Of a DNA stretch of 64,000 nucleotides, positions 21,401-32,907 are shown in pieces. Within the stretch, counting starts at the first letter, position 1. Every line of letters starts with the position of its first letter. Source of the DNA: Laetiporus sulphureus 93-53 (lineage: Eukaryota; Basidiomycota; Agaricomycetes; Polyporales; Laetiporaceae); contig NW_024468510.1 of the NCBI RefSeq assembly GCF_001632365.1, positions 643,600 through 707,599 on the forward strand. Direction: 5' to 3'. Under the pieces are notes generated by a model. It was given only the letters and a program-made list of their open reading frames with translations, did not search any database and was not told where the DNA came from. The position numbers and the translations under genes were made by a program.

Positions 21401-23958
21401 TGTGACTATGTCTTCATCCGCTTTCCTAGTCGCAGTGACGCCTTCAGTTGATCTTGTGATACATCCATCTTGACTTTGGGGGAACATGCGATAGTCCAAG
21501 ATGCCTCTATCAAACAAAATGCTGCAAGCCTGGTAACATGCCTCCATGCGTGCCTCGGCGAAAGTGGCACATGTCGGACCAGTGATTGTAGGTATCGGAG
21601 ATGCTGCAGGAAGAACCACGGTGCACGAATATCTAGGATTGCCGTCGGCCTTCGTATTGACGTCGCGGTTTATGAAGAATGGTCGAATCCAATAAACAAT
21701 TTCTTTGCTCTGCATGCTTGCGGCGAGGCGATGCATCACGGTATGGGCTTCCATTTTGCGGATTGTTGCACCAGTCGTGGGGTCTCGTATGCATTCCACG
21801 GACTCGAGTTCATCCTCACTGTCAGAGCGATATGGATCCAAGGATTCAGTCAGCGCTCGTGGAGGTATGGCGCCTTCATCAGAGCACATGGTCTGTTTGG
21901 CCCATTGTGACATGTCCTGATCGAAAGCCATGGTGTCAGAGAGAATGTGTCGATGCGCATCGTTGTTTTCTTCGATCATGTGTACGAGGCGGCCTCCTGA
22001 ATCCGTGCATAGAGCGGCCGAACGCACATACGATACTTGACTACGGAATACGTTATAACTAGGCATTCAGGATCAGCCTCCATGATTCATTTGGAGTTAA
22101 CAACAGACGTACCGAATAACTGTATTGAATTTTGGAAGGTCCAGATTCTCCAACGACTTGGTGATGACTAGAATGTTGCAGTGACCCTCTTCGAGTGCTT
22201 GCGCGACGGATTGCTGCGAGGAAAGCATCAGCTTTTCTCTGATCATCGTCCTTTCGTTAACTTACTAGTCGCTCTGGGCAAGCGTACACGTCGCCTGACA
22301 ATGTCATCGGACGGAAGGACGGTTGACCAGGTTGGGAGGGCAAGGTGTTCAGTAGCTCGACGAGCATGGTCGCTATTGCCTTCTTCTGAACTATTGTTTT
22401 CGTGAGACCATGTTATTAACAAGTTCGCGGGTCTTACCAATGACAAATATACGGAACTTGTTGCTTCCGCCTAAGCCGTTACGCCCCTTCAACTCCTCTA
22501 CAAACCGCGCGAATTTGGGAGAGAGGTTAGAGTTTCTCGAAGCCGAGTCGAGACAAGGGACCTTGAATGACCAGCGTTTGATTACTTCGCGAATTGCCTT
22601 CGTAGGCGTAGCTCTAAGCCCAATAACTCCATCCCGAACTTCATGCGTTGGCGTCGAGGATAGGGCTAACTTCCAAAACAACTCCTCCGCGCACAGTCCA
22701 AGCTCGGTGAGCACTGTTCGTGCGCGCTTGAAGAGATGAGGCGGTATGGAACCTTCGTTGTCGACTTCGCGCAACTTGGTGGACAGCGGAGTCCGCGCAG
22801 CCGAACAGCACAGCTTCTGATAAGTCACCACATTCTCGACTAGACCTTCAAGTCGGCGCGCGCTTGGAGTCTGCACTTCGTCTGCGACGACGTAGCACAC
22901 TTGAGCATTTGTGTAGCGTTGGAACTCCAAGAACGCTGGAGGTTGGGATCCGACATGCGGCATGAACGCCAGTATGCGCGGTCTTGAGGCTACGTTGACT
23001 GCCCGATACAACCGACCGAACTCTTCACAATCAGGCCAAAAGCCGCCTAGTACCAACGTGCTGACGTGAGCTATCAATAACGCTCCTTCCACGACTGACT
23101 CCATGAGAGCCTGGGATGTACTCAGCATCTATAACACAGGGAACAGATGCAGAAGGCTTACATGGTGCGATACTATTATGACGTCTGTGCCACTCTGTTC
23201 AAACCAATTACCATCCTCGTCTGTTGCGCAGCTGGCATGTTGTCCAATTCGAGAGATATACCCAGAACTTGCCAAGTCTGCATGATATTGACTGATGCCA
23301 GCGTCATTTCTGGTCCAAAAGAATGTGTCATTCTGCTTATGCATACACTTACATGGGAGAATCACTAACTCTACGACGAGAAGGTTTAAGCCATCATGAA
23401 GCAACCCGGCAGCTAAACGATATCTTCGACTTTCAGCTGATCGCGCAAAGAAGTTCGTAAGCAGTGCCTTCTTGACTACAGTATTCATCAGCACTGGATT
23501 TCAGAGGTGGACATAATCAGAAGAATCGCACCTGCAGAATCCTCAGTGATTGCAACGACTGCATGGTTCTGGACCGTTAACGACAGTAAACTTTAGATAG
23601 CATGATGAGTTTTACCATTGTGAATTTGAGTCTCTTCGAGAATGGCTTTCGCAGTTAAGGTTGGATACGCCCACGGCACGTCGTCATTTATGTTTTCGGG
23701 TATGTTCGACGACCAAGACGTTCTTCGCCTCTTGTTTGATCTAGCGAGCGGCTCTTCAAGTGAAGCATCGACCTCGCTCGCCAAGCGTGCACGACTCGTC
23801 TGCACACTGCCCTGTGCAGGTTCGAAACCAGAGTCAATTCTTGTTGATGGCGCTGAAGTTTTCCGGCTTCCATTAACGCCCGGATTCTCGCCAGGCGTCG
23901 TTTCGGAAGCCAGTTTTGAGCTTGCGCTTGCCCGCGCCTGATTCCAAAGCTCGAACAT
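18483..23958 (-). CDS. DCL: Dicer-like ribonuclease with degenerate helicase
   Basis: RNA-silencing nuclease that cuts double-stranded RNA into small RNAs. Order on the minus strand: helicase-like N-half (about 23958-22000), dicer-dimerisation domain (VYWIRPFFINRDVN, MEACYQACSILFDRG), a PAZ-like region, RNase IIIa (ERLEFIGDAFLK near 20184-20250; ADVVESLVGAAY near 19760-19790), RNase IIIb (RLEFIGDAVLD near 19420-19445; LSDIVESVIAALYV near 18930-18970), and a C-terminal dsRNA-binding-like tail ending at 18483. Both RNase III centres keep their acidic residues. The helicase does not: the Walker A position reads TEDSAVLM, the DExH position ALLIAHVSTLV, and motif VI YVRSAALCT. One intron inside RNase IIIa (20185-20237) is of GC-AG type. 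The start at 23958 is the first ATG of the open frame; an upstream exon cannot be excluded. Confidence 0.88.
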
Positions 23959-24153
23959 GACCAGAGAGGCTACAGCAGTTCAAAACAAGAAGAAGACAGC
24001 AGACAATTGATCGGTGAGCGTTAACGCTGAACCCGAGAAAGTGTAGCGCCCATGGTGCTCGCCGTGCGCCACAATAGCCACAATAGCACAAGCCTGATAT
24101 GAACGCCCACTGAATCTGGGGGTACCAATGGACGTCTGCAACAGCCTCCCGAG
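23959..24153. promoter_or_regulatory. Bidirectional promoter region between Dicer-like gene and conserved unknown gene
   Basis: Only 195 bp separate the two divergent start codons (23958 minus, 24154 plus), so both genes probably share this promoter. No specific factor site is claimed. Confidence 0.5.
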
Positions 24154-25794
24154 ATGGTCAACAATGCCCACCTCATCCAGTCTCTTCTTCGTCAGCTCCA
24201 ACAGTCTGAATCCGATCCATCGTCTTCAATGGTGGTGAGAGAGCGAGTTCAATCGGAACCTTGCCTACTTGCTCGTCTTCCTTCAACCGGTTGGTATACT
24301 ATCTCTTTCATACCAGTGGACACCAATATGTTCTCAAGCCTTCATACAGCGTGAGGCCGAGCAGTTAGCTCCAAAGGCTATCATCAAGCAGCTGAGACAC
24401 ACTCCGCCGAGCTCTCCTGAGCTAGATGCGGCAAGTCCCCTACCCGAGGAAAGTATCGAAGGAGAAGTCGAGGAGGAACAGCCTGTGCCACAGACGCCAC
24501 AGGAAGAAGAAACAATTCCCTCGCCTAGCAGGGCGAAGAGCCTCTCATCTGTTCTCTCATCCATCTCTTTACCGTCTCCCAACTTCTCGTTACGCCGTTC
24601 TTCACGTAGTGTTGCGTCCACAGGAACAAGACCATGGAAGGAACCTGAGGCAAGTCTCTCACATCGCCAGTTTATATACTCTCCTCGCGATGCTTACCAC
24701 GATTTATAGCCATACGAGGTGTTCCGCGCGGTTGAGAAGAAGGACATCATGTTTCTGATGGAAGTGCGAGACAAGGCATTTCATGTCAGTACGAGGACGC
24801 GCATCTGAAGTTCGGTTTGCTGAGACATCATCATTTGCTCTAGCTTCTCCTACGCAAGAACGGTGATGCGTCGCCCTTGCTGCACTGTATCCGCATAGGC
24901 AAGTCCCACCAAGAAGTTGCCATCGTGCTACTAGGTGCCTTTTCGCGATATATCAACAATCTGCAAGATGATGAGATCAATCTGCCACGCACGAAGATGC
25001 TGCTCAAGGCGCTACGTAGGTATCTTTATCGCACAATAGACGCACGGACGCGACTCATAGTCGCTGGGACCTCAGGAGTGAATCTCCGACTTGCAATCGA
25101 TCTAGGGCTGCAGACGTCTCAGAGCGACCTCATTGCTTCCTTTTTGCAAACGCTCATTATGAGCGAAGGCGACAAATGGGTTTGGGCGCAGACAGGTAAT
25201 GTTGCATCCGCACTGCGTGCAGGCACAGCAGGCAAGCCCGTGAAGACCGCCGAAGATGCTGTGAGAGGTTTTGCTACGAAGGAACTGGGGAAGGCGAAGC
25301 TCATTGCAGCATTTGAAGACTAGTAAGCGTTCCTGAGTGCATTGCCTTTATCGTTCTCTGATGTATTTCTTACACCGCGATAGTGTCGGGAATGCCACTA
25401 CAGATCTTCTTATGATGGGTGCGTGGTCGCTGGTCATGGATCATGTCCAAGCAGAGCTCATTCCGGTAGGAGCTCTTCACTCGGAGCGTATACTCGTTCG
25501 TCCTAACTGGGTGATACGCATCAGAGTTGGTATTTTGCCCGGGATGACCGCGTGTACAAGGCCTTCGTGGAACGGCTTGACCGTCACAAAGCAGATATCA
25601 GCCGAGTCATCGGACGCCGCCTTCGTTGGCAGTTGCGAGTCTTGCGCCAGGTCCTGGAAGGCAGGAGTACGAGTTACCACGTGAGTATTTTGCGTCCCGT
25701 CAACGGACGACATCTTCCTAACGCAGCAGTGGCACCGCTTTAGAGCAAGGTGCAAATGCTGGCCGAGGAGTTCGATGAAGGGGAAGGAGTCTGA
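24154..25794 (+). CDS. Conserved fungal protein of unknown function
   Basis: I do not recognise a named domain. The N-terminus (MVNNAHLIQSLLRQLQQ) joins by an intron to REAEQLAPKAIIKQL and an acidic Pro/Ser/Glu-rich stretch (about 100 residues, probably disordered). The rest is compact and helical: PYEVFRAVEKKDIMFLMEVR, AFHLLLRKNGDASPLLHCIR, VAIVLLGAFSRYINNLQDDE, TNLRLAIDLGLQTSQSDLIA, SFLQTLIMSEGDKWVWAQ, RGFATKELGKAKLIAAFEDY, YYFARDDRVYKAFVERLDRH. This wording is strongly conserved across filamentous fungi as far as I recall, with no assigned role. The short last exon SKVQMLAEEFDEGEGV ends at 25794. It is head-to-head with the Dicer-like gene, 195 bp apart. Confidence 0.8.
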
Positions 25795-25986
25795 AGATGT
25801 TTCACAGTTTCATTTCATCTCAACACGGACTTGGATCGCAGATTATATTCGCACGGCACCTGCTTGAACATCGCAAAATGGTAATGATTCTTCTTTGCCG
25901 CCTGACCTGCTATGACCACGAAGAGCCATGGAGACTCGCATTCCTTGTTTTCAATATGGCCTAGAAACCTAGCAATGCATCAAGCA

Positions 25987-26055
25987 TGCTCATACAAGGT
26001 GCTATCCGGGTATGAGCCCACAACCCGTCTGATGGCGTATTATTGAGCAAAGATC
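25987..26055. repeat. Direct repeat, copy 1
   Basis: TGCTCATACAAGGTGCTATC, then CGGGTA, ACAACCCG, GGCGTAT and GAGCA in the same order as copy 2 at 26096, with about 75-80 % identity by eye. Function unknown. Confidence 0.75.
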
Positions 26056-26095
26056 AAGTATCTTCCATGACGCAAATGGCTCTTGGACCACTTAG

Positions 26096-26163
26096 TGCTC
26101 ATATAAGGTGCTGTCCGGGTAAAAGGTCACAACCCGATGCGGCGTATCGTCGAGCAGACATCC
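26096..26163. repeat. Direct repeat, copy 2
   Basis: TGCTCATATAAGGTGCTGTC, then CGGGTA, ACAACCCG, GGCGTAT and GAGCA, parallel to copy 1 at 25987-26055. Confidence 0.75.
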
Positions 26164-26333
26164 CAATTAGTAGCTTAGTCTACTGTGCATCCACGTAGTC
26201 CGTGACTTCATTTGCATATATTAATGAAGAGTTCGGTAAGCACTTCAGTATGTAATTCCGTAGACGCGAAAACATCAGCTTGTCATAATAAAATGTCGAG
26301 GTCGACAGTGACTTCACGTCCACTGCCACCGCG

Positions 26334-27139
26334 TCAAAATAATATCCTCATCTTGGATAACCACGTCCACAATGCAATTAGCACTAGACTTATGACAGAT
26401 GGCGCCAGTTCCATCTGTAGCACGGCGTATATCCACAGAGTTGCTGCTGGTGGACACTGACGGCGAGGCGTGAGGCGCTATTCCCCAGTAGCAATTTGTA
26501 TACTCACTTGTTTCATGACAGTACGCCAATTAGCCATGTTGATGAGCCAAATGAGCCGCGGGCCCAGGATCAGGGTCACGAGGAAAAAGCAGAATTGCAT
26601 TTCTCGACGTCGCTTATAGCGATTGGCTGTATTGGCATCAATGACAGCACATAGAGGCAGGATGTCCGGTCCTCACTATAGAACACAAAAATAGAGATGA
26701 CTGCCATCGCGAGAAGAATGCATCAGTCATATTTCACGAACATCGTACTCCAGCACTCACTTGGAACCCCTGGGAGCATCCTATCCATCAAAGTTCGAAA
26801 CGTAGGTCTCTGGCCATATTGCCAATGTACTAGACTATTGCATCATTGATGGAATAGTTCGCTGGCTTTGAACTCGTTTACGCACATCTCAAACAAGAGC
26901 AGCATAAAGGACATCGGTATTATGAAGAGCGTGGCATTGAAGACCTCGTCTGCGAGCCCTGGAGAATCCACTGCCTCAGCTTCAGCATTATTCTCCGAGC
27001 TTCGTGGGTATTTCTTCAGAATGCCAGTCTCGTTCAAAATGCGCCATTGTTCGTCCTCAGAGAGCTCCAGGAGCCCAGAGGGGGAGGACTGCTTGCTAGT
27101 GTTCTGAGTCTTGGCTTTTCCCTTGCGATTCTTGACCAT
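26334..27139 (-). CDS. DUF7719-type fungal multi-pass membrane protein
   Basis: Function unknown. Exons on the minus strand read MVKNRKGKAKTQNTSKQ, LSEDEQWRILNETGILKKYP, ADEVFNATLFIIPMSFMLLL, then by a GTGCGT-AATAG intron ILVHWQYGQRPTFRTLMDRM, LPGVP, IISIFVFY, TNRYKRRREMQFCFFLVTLI, LGPRLIWLINMANWRTVMKQ, and CPPAATLWIYAVLQMELAPS, ending in a hydrophobic helix with the stop at 26334. The lysine-rich start, LSExEQWRxxxETG motif and four or five hydrophobic segments match a conserved family of small fungal membrane proteins that I recall as DUF7719. About 210 residues. The structure is confident because each splice restores conserved wording. Confidence 0.82.
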
Positions 27140-27423
27140 CTTGTCAAACCAAAAGAAGTTGATACAGGAGAGTCAGTAATCGATTGAAGTTGAGACAGGT
27201 GCAAGTCGATCTCAGAGAGAGGCACGAGCAAGAGACAAGGACCAAGGTGGCGGGCCACCCCGTGCAACCAGCGGTGTGCGCCAAATCAGGATCGTGATCA
27301 ATCTCGATCACTGCAACCATAATTTCAGAGTTTGGATGGTCTATCGCAAACTTGCACTTTCATGCGCACTTTCTGCGACCTCTGCTTGCGCGTATAATCG
27401 ATTAACATTGCGAGGGAGATCAA

Positions 27424-28606
27424 ATGGCTGCTGCTGAGGAGATGGCCTGTGCGGACCAACAGGAATTGCTTCGCCTACTCGAGGACCATGGGCAGCAATT
27501 TCTCGGGTCCTTCGCTTCGCCAGTAGTCATTGGTAAAAGGAAGGGCGAGACATCTGACGAAGAGAGGCAGCCGAAGAAGCGGAAGGTGAACGATGAGTCC
27601 GAGGAGGAATGGTCAGGATTCGGCAGTAATGATGAGGACTCCATATCAGACTCGGACGAGGACCTAGACGGAGGTTCTGCCGAGGGTGAGTGAGATACAT
27701 CGCAGCTAGCCTGCCCTTGTCGACTGACTTAGGTATCCAGAGATCGGGGAACAGCAAGAGCGGAATGCATCTCGTCGGCCAGATGTGGTCGTATTTTCTG
27801 ATCAGTCCGCGAAAACCAGTACATCTGCATCTCAACCGACCAAAGCTCAGATGAAGGCGTTCATGGTGGGTGTGCTTCTGCGGATTCGCCCTACAACAGA
27901 GTGAACACGAAATTTATTTTTTGCACAGTCCTCTAAAGTGACAAAGGTTTCCCAAGACGTTCAAGAACATGAATCTGATGAGAAGTCATCGGACGAGGAT
28001 GATGAACGGTGAGTCGAGCTAAAGCACACACGTTGGGCTTTTGTATTGATTTTAATAATCTAGCACACATGTTCAGAACGATGCCCTTCTACATCGTCTC
28101 GTTCACACGCATATTCTTCCTGGTTCTTCAAATCCGGATCTCAGTTTGACCCCTGCACAGCGGAAGAAGATGTTGGCAGGTCGGATCTTAGAAGCGGCAG
28201 GAAAAGCGAAGCTGGGCAAAGGCGAGACCACCGTGCGTTCCGCGGAGCACAAGATGGCGGCAAAACGTGTGCGGGAAGGCATAATAGCAAAGCAGAAGGA
28301 GCGCAACCAGAAGCAGCTTGAAGAGGTGCCTAACCACTTTGGTGTTCTTCATACCCTTGTTCGCTGAGATCTCGCTGTTTTCAGGCGAAAAATCTAGGCA
28401 ATTACCATCCAACACTCAAAAGATTGTATGATGCGTCTTCACAGACACAAAACCGGAAACGGACGAGAGAGAAGGGCCTCAGGATGGGCGTTGGATCATT
28501 CAGAGGCGGGGTTCTGAAGCTTAGTCGAGAAGACATCAGTTCGGTGCAGGCCACAACAGGGGATCGTCGTCGACGAGATTTTAAAAGAAAAGGGGCAAAG
28601 CGGTAG
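27424..28606 (+). CDS. FAF1: rRNA-processing protein Faf1
   Basis: Nucleolar factor needed for 18S rRNA maturation in 40S subunit assembly. The N-terminal exon (MAAAEEMACADQQELLRLLE, FLGSFASPVVIGKRKG) leads to acidic low-complexity sequence. The conserved C-terminal half reads HTHILPGSSNPDLSLTPAQR, KKMLAGRILEAAGKAKLGKG, AAKRVREGIIAKQKERN, then by an intron AKNLGNYHPTLKRLYDASS, and MGVGSFRGGVLKLSREDI with a basic end at 28606. The GVGxFRGGxLxLSxxDI signature is diagnostic of the family. Introns near 27690-27750, 27866-27930, 28010-28070 and 28327-28385 are inferred from splice signals. Confidence 0.85.
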
Positions 28607-28875
28607 GGAATGTCTCCCGATGACATGAGTATTCATAGACTATTACACTCTATATCCCGCCATTGCATGCTCAGTATACCCACCACACGAAGGACTGTCT
28701 ATCACTACTACACGGAATCATCGAAAAGGTCATGTCCGTTGAGTAAGTACCTGTGATCTGCCGCTTTCATCTACCTCAACCTACTAGAAGGCTGGCCAGA
28801 TCTCAAGGAGCCGCTATTCTTAGAGCTTCCGCTTGCGCTATTATAATCGGAATCAATGTTGGACACCTCGAAAAT

Positions 28876-30676
28876 TTAAAACAATCGTTTACCTTGACCT
28901 CTCGTGTCTGCATTGGTCCAAGTCGATGAACGAGGGAGAGCCATCATGCTGTCCACGAGGCCGGCCTGATGCCGCTCGGTAACCATCGCCTCGATGATCT
29001 GACAGACGTGGTTCCGGGTTCGGGCGATACACGTCGTTGGTGATTCTTCGCCTGTAATACACGGGCACATGAGCACTGTCTCCGCATGTTCCTTAGGGAG
29101 AAATGCAATGTTGCTTACGTCGGATCGATGTACACTACCTTGGGAGTTGGAGCATAACCTCGGTCCCCATAGTATGGCCGCCGTGGCCTACGTCCGGAGT
29201 GTCTCAGTGATCTTCCCAGGATATGTGATGCGGTACTTACCCGTAACGTCTGTCCTCTTCAAAGTCGTTATATTCGTGATAAGGATACGATGGGTATGGA
29301 AAGCCACGTTCCGGTCTGTACTCGTGGCGGTAGTGGACATATGGATCACGTCGTCTCTCATCGTTGTAGTAGTTGCTATCGTCAGATTTGGTACGGCTTG
29401 ATGAACGATCGTCGCTAAATCCTGCCCTAAACCACCAGTCAGGCAGGCTGCAGGGTTCGATTACTGCTGATGTGCGACTCACCTGCAGATTTCACGACCG
29501 TACTCGTCTTGGACAATCACTGGACGCGGATTCCGCGGTGGCCTGTAATTTCCGCTGAAATCTCCCACGCTGGAAGGGTGAGAGGCCATGTTAGTTAATT
29601 TGGTCGCTTGCTTTGAGGTAAGCATATACCTACCGTGTGATTTCATTGCCTTCCTCATCTTCGAAAATAACCGGAGCTCCTCCAGGGATGATGTAATATG
29701 TGTCTTTCTGGCCATATCCGCCACGCTGCACGGCGATCACAACTGACGGGTATCCTTCATCATCTTCAGCAGGATACACCTCCCATTTCTGCGCAGGGGC
29801 GACTGGCTGGAAAGTATGGGTCGTCTCAGCTATATATCGCCAGCAACGGAATCATACTTACTGGTTTGGGAGGCGGTATTGGCGGGAGTGGACGAAGTTG
29901 TCTGGGTGCCTGCCTGACAACCGGGCGGATACCTTCGAACGGCCCGTACGCGTTGTCCACCAACACTGGCCCACGCTTCACCTCTTCCACGGTCCTCATT
30001 TCAACAGGAGGTGCTCTCCACCGTTGAGGCCCAGGTGTACCGTACGAGAACTGCCCCATATCCGGTATATGGTCAGGTACAGGTGTGGTCGCCTCTGTCA
30101 TCGTGCCAGGCGTGTACGTCCCGTTGTCTGCAAATGCTTCTCGCAGGCGTGTGAGCGAGTCCTCGCGCTGCACCATGGGGACGGGGCTGTAAGGGTGGGA
30201 TGGGATGGGATCGTAGGACTCGGTTTCATCGGAACGTGCATAAGGCATTGCGGGGAATGTGCCGGACGAGTACTGGCTTTCGCAGTAATCATCGGTCGCT
30301 GTTCGATACGAGCGGGTGCGCTGAAACCCCTGGGAACACAGTGAGAGCGCTATGAGTAACATCCGAGCTATCGCGTGCTATGTTGATACTTACGGGTATC
30401 TCGCCTTCACCGTAATACGCCTTGCCAGTGTGCTCGTAAGTCCAGGGTCTGAGAGGCAGAGGAGAGCCAACTTACCCTCCCATCGATCCTCGGTTCTTTC
30501 GATGGCGACATTCTTGGTCGTGTCGGCGTCGGCGCAAGTAGAGACTCCTGCTCGTATCCATAGCCATATCCATAGTCATCCTGGGCATATTTCTGCTCAT
30601 AAAGGTCATGGCGTGCAAATGCGTCCTGCGCGTTCTCCTTCGAGGAGCGGCCAAGATTGGGAAACAAACGAGGCAT
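28876..30676 (-). CDS. Uncharacterised disordered basidiomycete protein
   Basis: I do not recognise this protein. Exons read MPRLFPNLGRSSKENAQDAF, PWTYEHTGKAYYGEGEIP, GFQRTRSYRTATDDYC, a Pro/Tyr/Ser-rich middle with IPPPKPV, then WEVYPAEDDEGYPSVVIAVQ, YYIIPGGAPVIFEDEEGNEI, VGDFSGNYRPPRNPRPVIVQ, an Arg/Tyr-rich stretch (HYRHEYRPERGFPYPSYPYH), and TTCIARTRNHVCQIIEAMV. The only ordered-looking part is the short beta-rich stretch around PSVVIAVQRGGYGQKDTYYI. The 3' end is uncertain: either the stop at 28876, or a further exon starting near 28862 (VSNIDSDYNSASGSSKN) that ends near 28780. Function unknown. Confidence 0.6.
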
Positions 30677-31341
30677 TGTTAAAAAAATGAACTCAAGTGG
30701 TAGGGGATATTTTATGAAGCAAAGGACAAGCAGAGATCAATGTGTGAAGAGAACGACTGTTGGCATCACCAGTTGGGACAGTCAACCACAACTTTAGACT
30801 CGTCGGTCAGGCCTGAGTGGTTCTGGCAGAGAGAGTGGAGGGCCACTGTATCCATCTTCAATGCGGCTCTTAGCCTGGTTGTCAGTGCATGCGACGGACG
30901 CGCGGCAATACGAACACGCGGACATCGTGCTGTTGCGGCGATGCGTAAGGGATCGTAGATGTCGTATCATTTGACCACGACAATTCCCGATCACTGAATG
31001 GCGGAGTAGCAAAAAAAGCAATCATCAATCATTCAGTCGCTTCTCGTAAGCATCCAGACAGCTCCCGGCGAGGATAGAATCACGGATGGCATGTAGGTGC
31101 GAAGTACTGGTGCTTGTGAGTGAGCAATAATACCGTCTCCTGTTGCCGTGCCTCTGCGTCAATTATCTGTATATGGGCGCCAGTTACCCTCACTTCGTAA
31201 GTACACGTGCAAACGGCTCGAGGAATCGCTTCGTCATTTAAAGCATACGGTACATCCTAAAGAAGCACATGTTCACATTCAGATAGGCGAGAATGCACGT
31301 TGAACTCACATATAGCACACTACGTCTCGCTGCCTCTTCAT
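30677..31341. other. Intergenic region, no gene seen
   Basis: Holds the promoter of the disordered-protein gene (-) and the 3' flank of the ZNRD2-like gene (-). No coding exon, repeat or RNA gene could be supported. Confidence 0.5.
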
Positions 31342-32690
31342 TCACGCACCTAAGGCTTGGCTCTCACTCCATTGCAACTGCTTCACCTGCATAAGTGCTT
31401 GTGACACTTTCATGATCGCCTCTGCTGTCTGTGCGATCATCGCAGGATCCGGGAATGGGCCGCTCGAGAGCGCCTTCAGCCTGTTAGACATAACATGTAA
31501 AGACACCTCCAGGGAACGAGCAGAGGCATCGAGGACGAAATCCGTGCTGCTCTGAGCACTGTCATTGACGGGCTGAGGCTGATTGGGTGGCTGAAACAGA
31601 GCGTGGGTCTATCACGAATGCACGACGAACACGTGTATTTCATTGTAGAAGAGACGCACGTTGGATGAATATACAGGTCGGACAGCGGTGTCAAACGGAG
31701 ATCGGGGTCGATATCCGGTGCCGTTGCGGCTGTTGTCCAGACCAGGGGGAGGGCTATGCGGGAAAGGTTGCCTATCCACTGCTTTCCCTTTCCCTTTCCC
31801 TTTGTCCAAGGAGAAGGCGCTTGAGGGCGGCACAACTGATGCGGCAGCTGGCGAGGGGACCTCAGCAGCGACAGAGCTGGTCGAGTTGAGAGGCACCAGA
31901 CGAGTTTCGCCGGACGGACTCTCCTCATCGACGTAGACAGTGCCACATACCACGCATTCCTGTATGTTCTCAAGTTAGCGTCGGTGAGTACGCAACTGCC
32001 AATATCGAGGGACCTTGCGAGAGCCTTTCCCACCACCGGGCTTCGGAGGACGAACAAGTGGAATGCCATAACAGTTGGAGTTGGGACATTCGTCCGCGAG
32101 CATCGCCCATCCCTTTAGCATGCGCTTCCCAATCTCTGCAGAAGCCGCATCTGACTGTTGTCGGCGGCGTAAGAGTTCCTCGGCGTTCATTGGTGGGACA
32201 AGGATCGGGGATCCTGGCGTGCTAGAAAGCTCTGTAGGCGGCGTGGACGAACGTGAGGGGTGGCTGCTCGATGCACTGCTGGGAGAGTGCTCATGCCGTC
32301 GTTCTTTCAGTGTCCCCGAGGGAGCGGGGGGGAGGCCAGATGCAGGAGCTGCCGAGTCACAATTGGCACAGAAATGGGTAGCAGGAGCTGTCGAAGAGCG
32401 CATAAGGGGTACTTTGTGACACTTTGCACAGATATCATCTGTCAGTACCTGAGTGCAAGTCAGCGGGACCTAATCTTTGGTGAGGACCAAGATCCACTTG
32501 CCCATCCTTTGAGCATGTACTCTCCTAGCTTGCTTGAGACGTCAACTATTGTGCTCATGTTGTTTAATGTTGCGCGGAAGTCTGATAGGCGAATGGGTTC
32601 GACTTCTTGAGAAGGGCAGAGTCGGTGCGATTCGTCGTGCGAGGTCATGTGATCGGGTAGCCGTTCAGTCAGAGACCAATCGGATTCCAT
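31342..32690 (-). CDS. ZNRD2/SSSCA1-like protein with two zinc ribbons
   Basis: Member of the Auto_anti-p27 (ZNRD2/SSSCA1) zinc-ribbon family, role not established in fungi. First unit: VSSKLGEYMLKGWA then by an intron LTDDICAKCHKVPLMR with FCANC. Second unit: IGKRMLKGWAMLADECPNS, NCYGIPLVRPP and, after an intron, ECVVCGTVYVDEE. Each has the xxLGxxMLKGWxxL(A/T)DxC start and two Cys pairs for one zinc. A GKGKGKGK run (DNA repeat 31782-31803) lies in the linker, and the C-terminus (RSLEVSLHVMSNRLKALSS, AMIAQTAEAIMKVSQALMQV) is helical. The stop is at 31342. The duplication of the ribbon within one protein is typical for fungi as far as I recall. Confidence 0.85.
31782..31803. repeat. CTTTCC hexanucleotide microsatellite
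   Basis: About 3.5 tandem CTTTCC units. On the minus strand they encode the Lys-Gly repeat (GKGKGKGK) of the ZNRD2-like protein. Confidence 0.85.
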
Positions 32691-32907
32691 AGGACTCGAC
32701 AGTCGACGTAAAGCTTTACAAAAATTTTACACGGCGACGATACAATTGAGCTTGTGTATGTCATTGATTAAATTGTCTATATAAACGGATCCTAACAGGA
32801 ATATAGAAACATGGACGATGAAGTATATTTCTTACTGGAGAAGTTAGATCTAGATCAGCATTAACTTTGTCACAGATGATTCTGCCGATGGAGGCATACC
32901 TCTGATT

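Larger units (their letters stand above)
25795..26333. other. Convergent intergenic region holding a dispersed repeat
   Basis: No gene seen. The two related segments listed separately at 25987-26055 and 26096-26163 are the only structure recognised. Confidence 0.5.

Noticed and set aside
30098..30344. Plus-strand open frames opposite the disordered protein
   Set aside because: Composition shadows of a Pro/Tyr-rich minus-strand exon.
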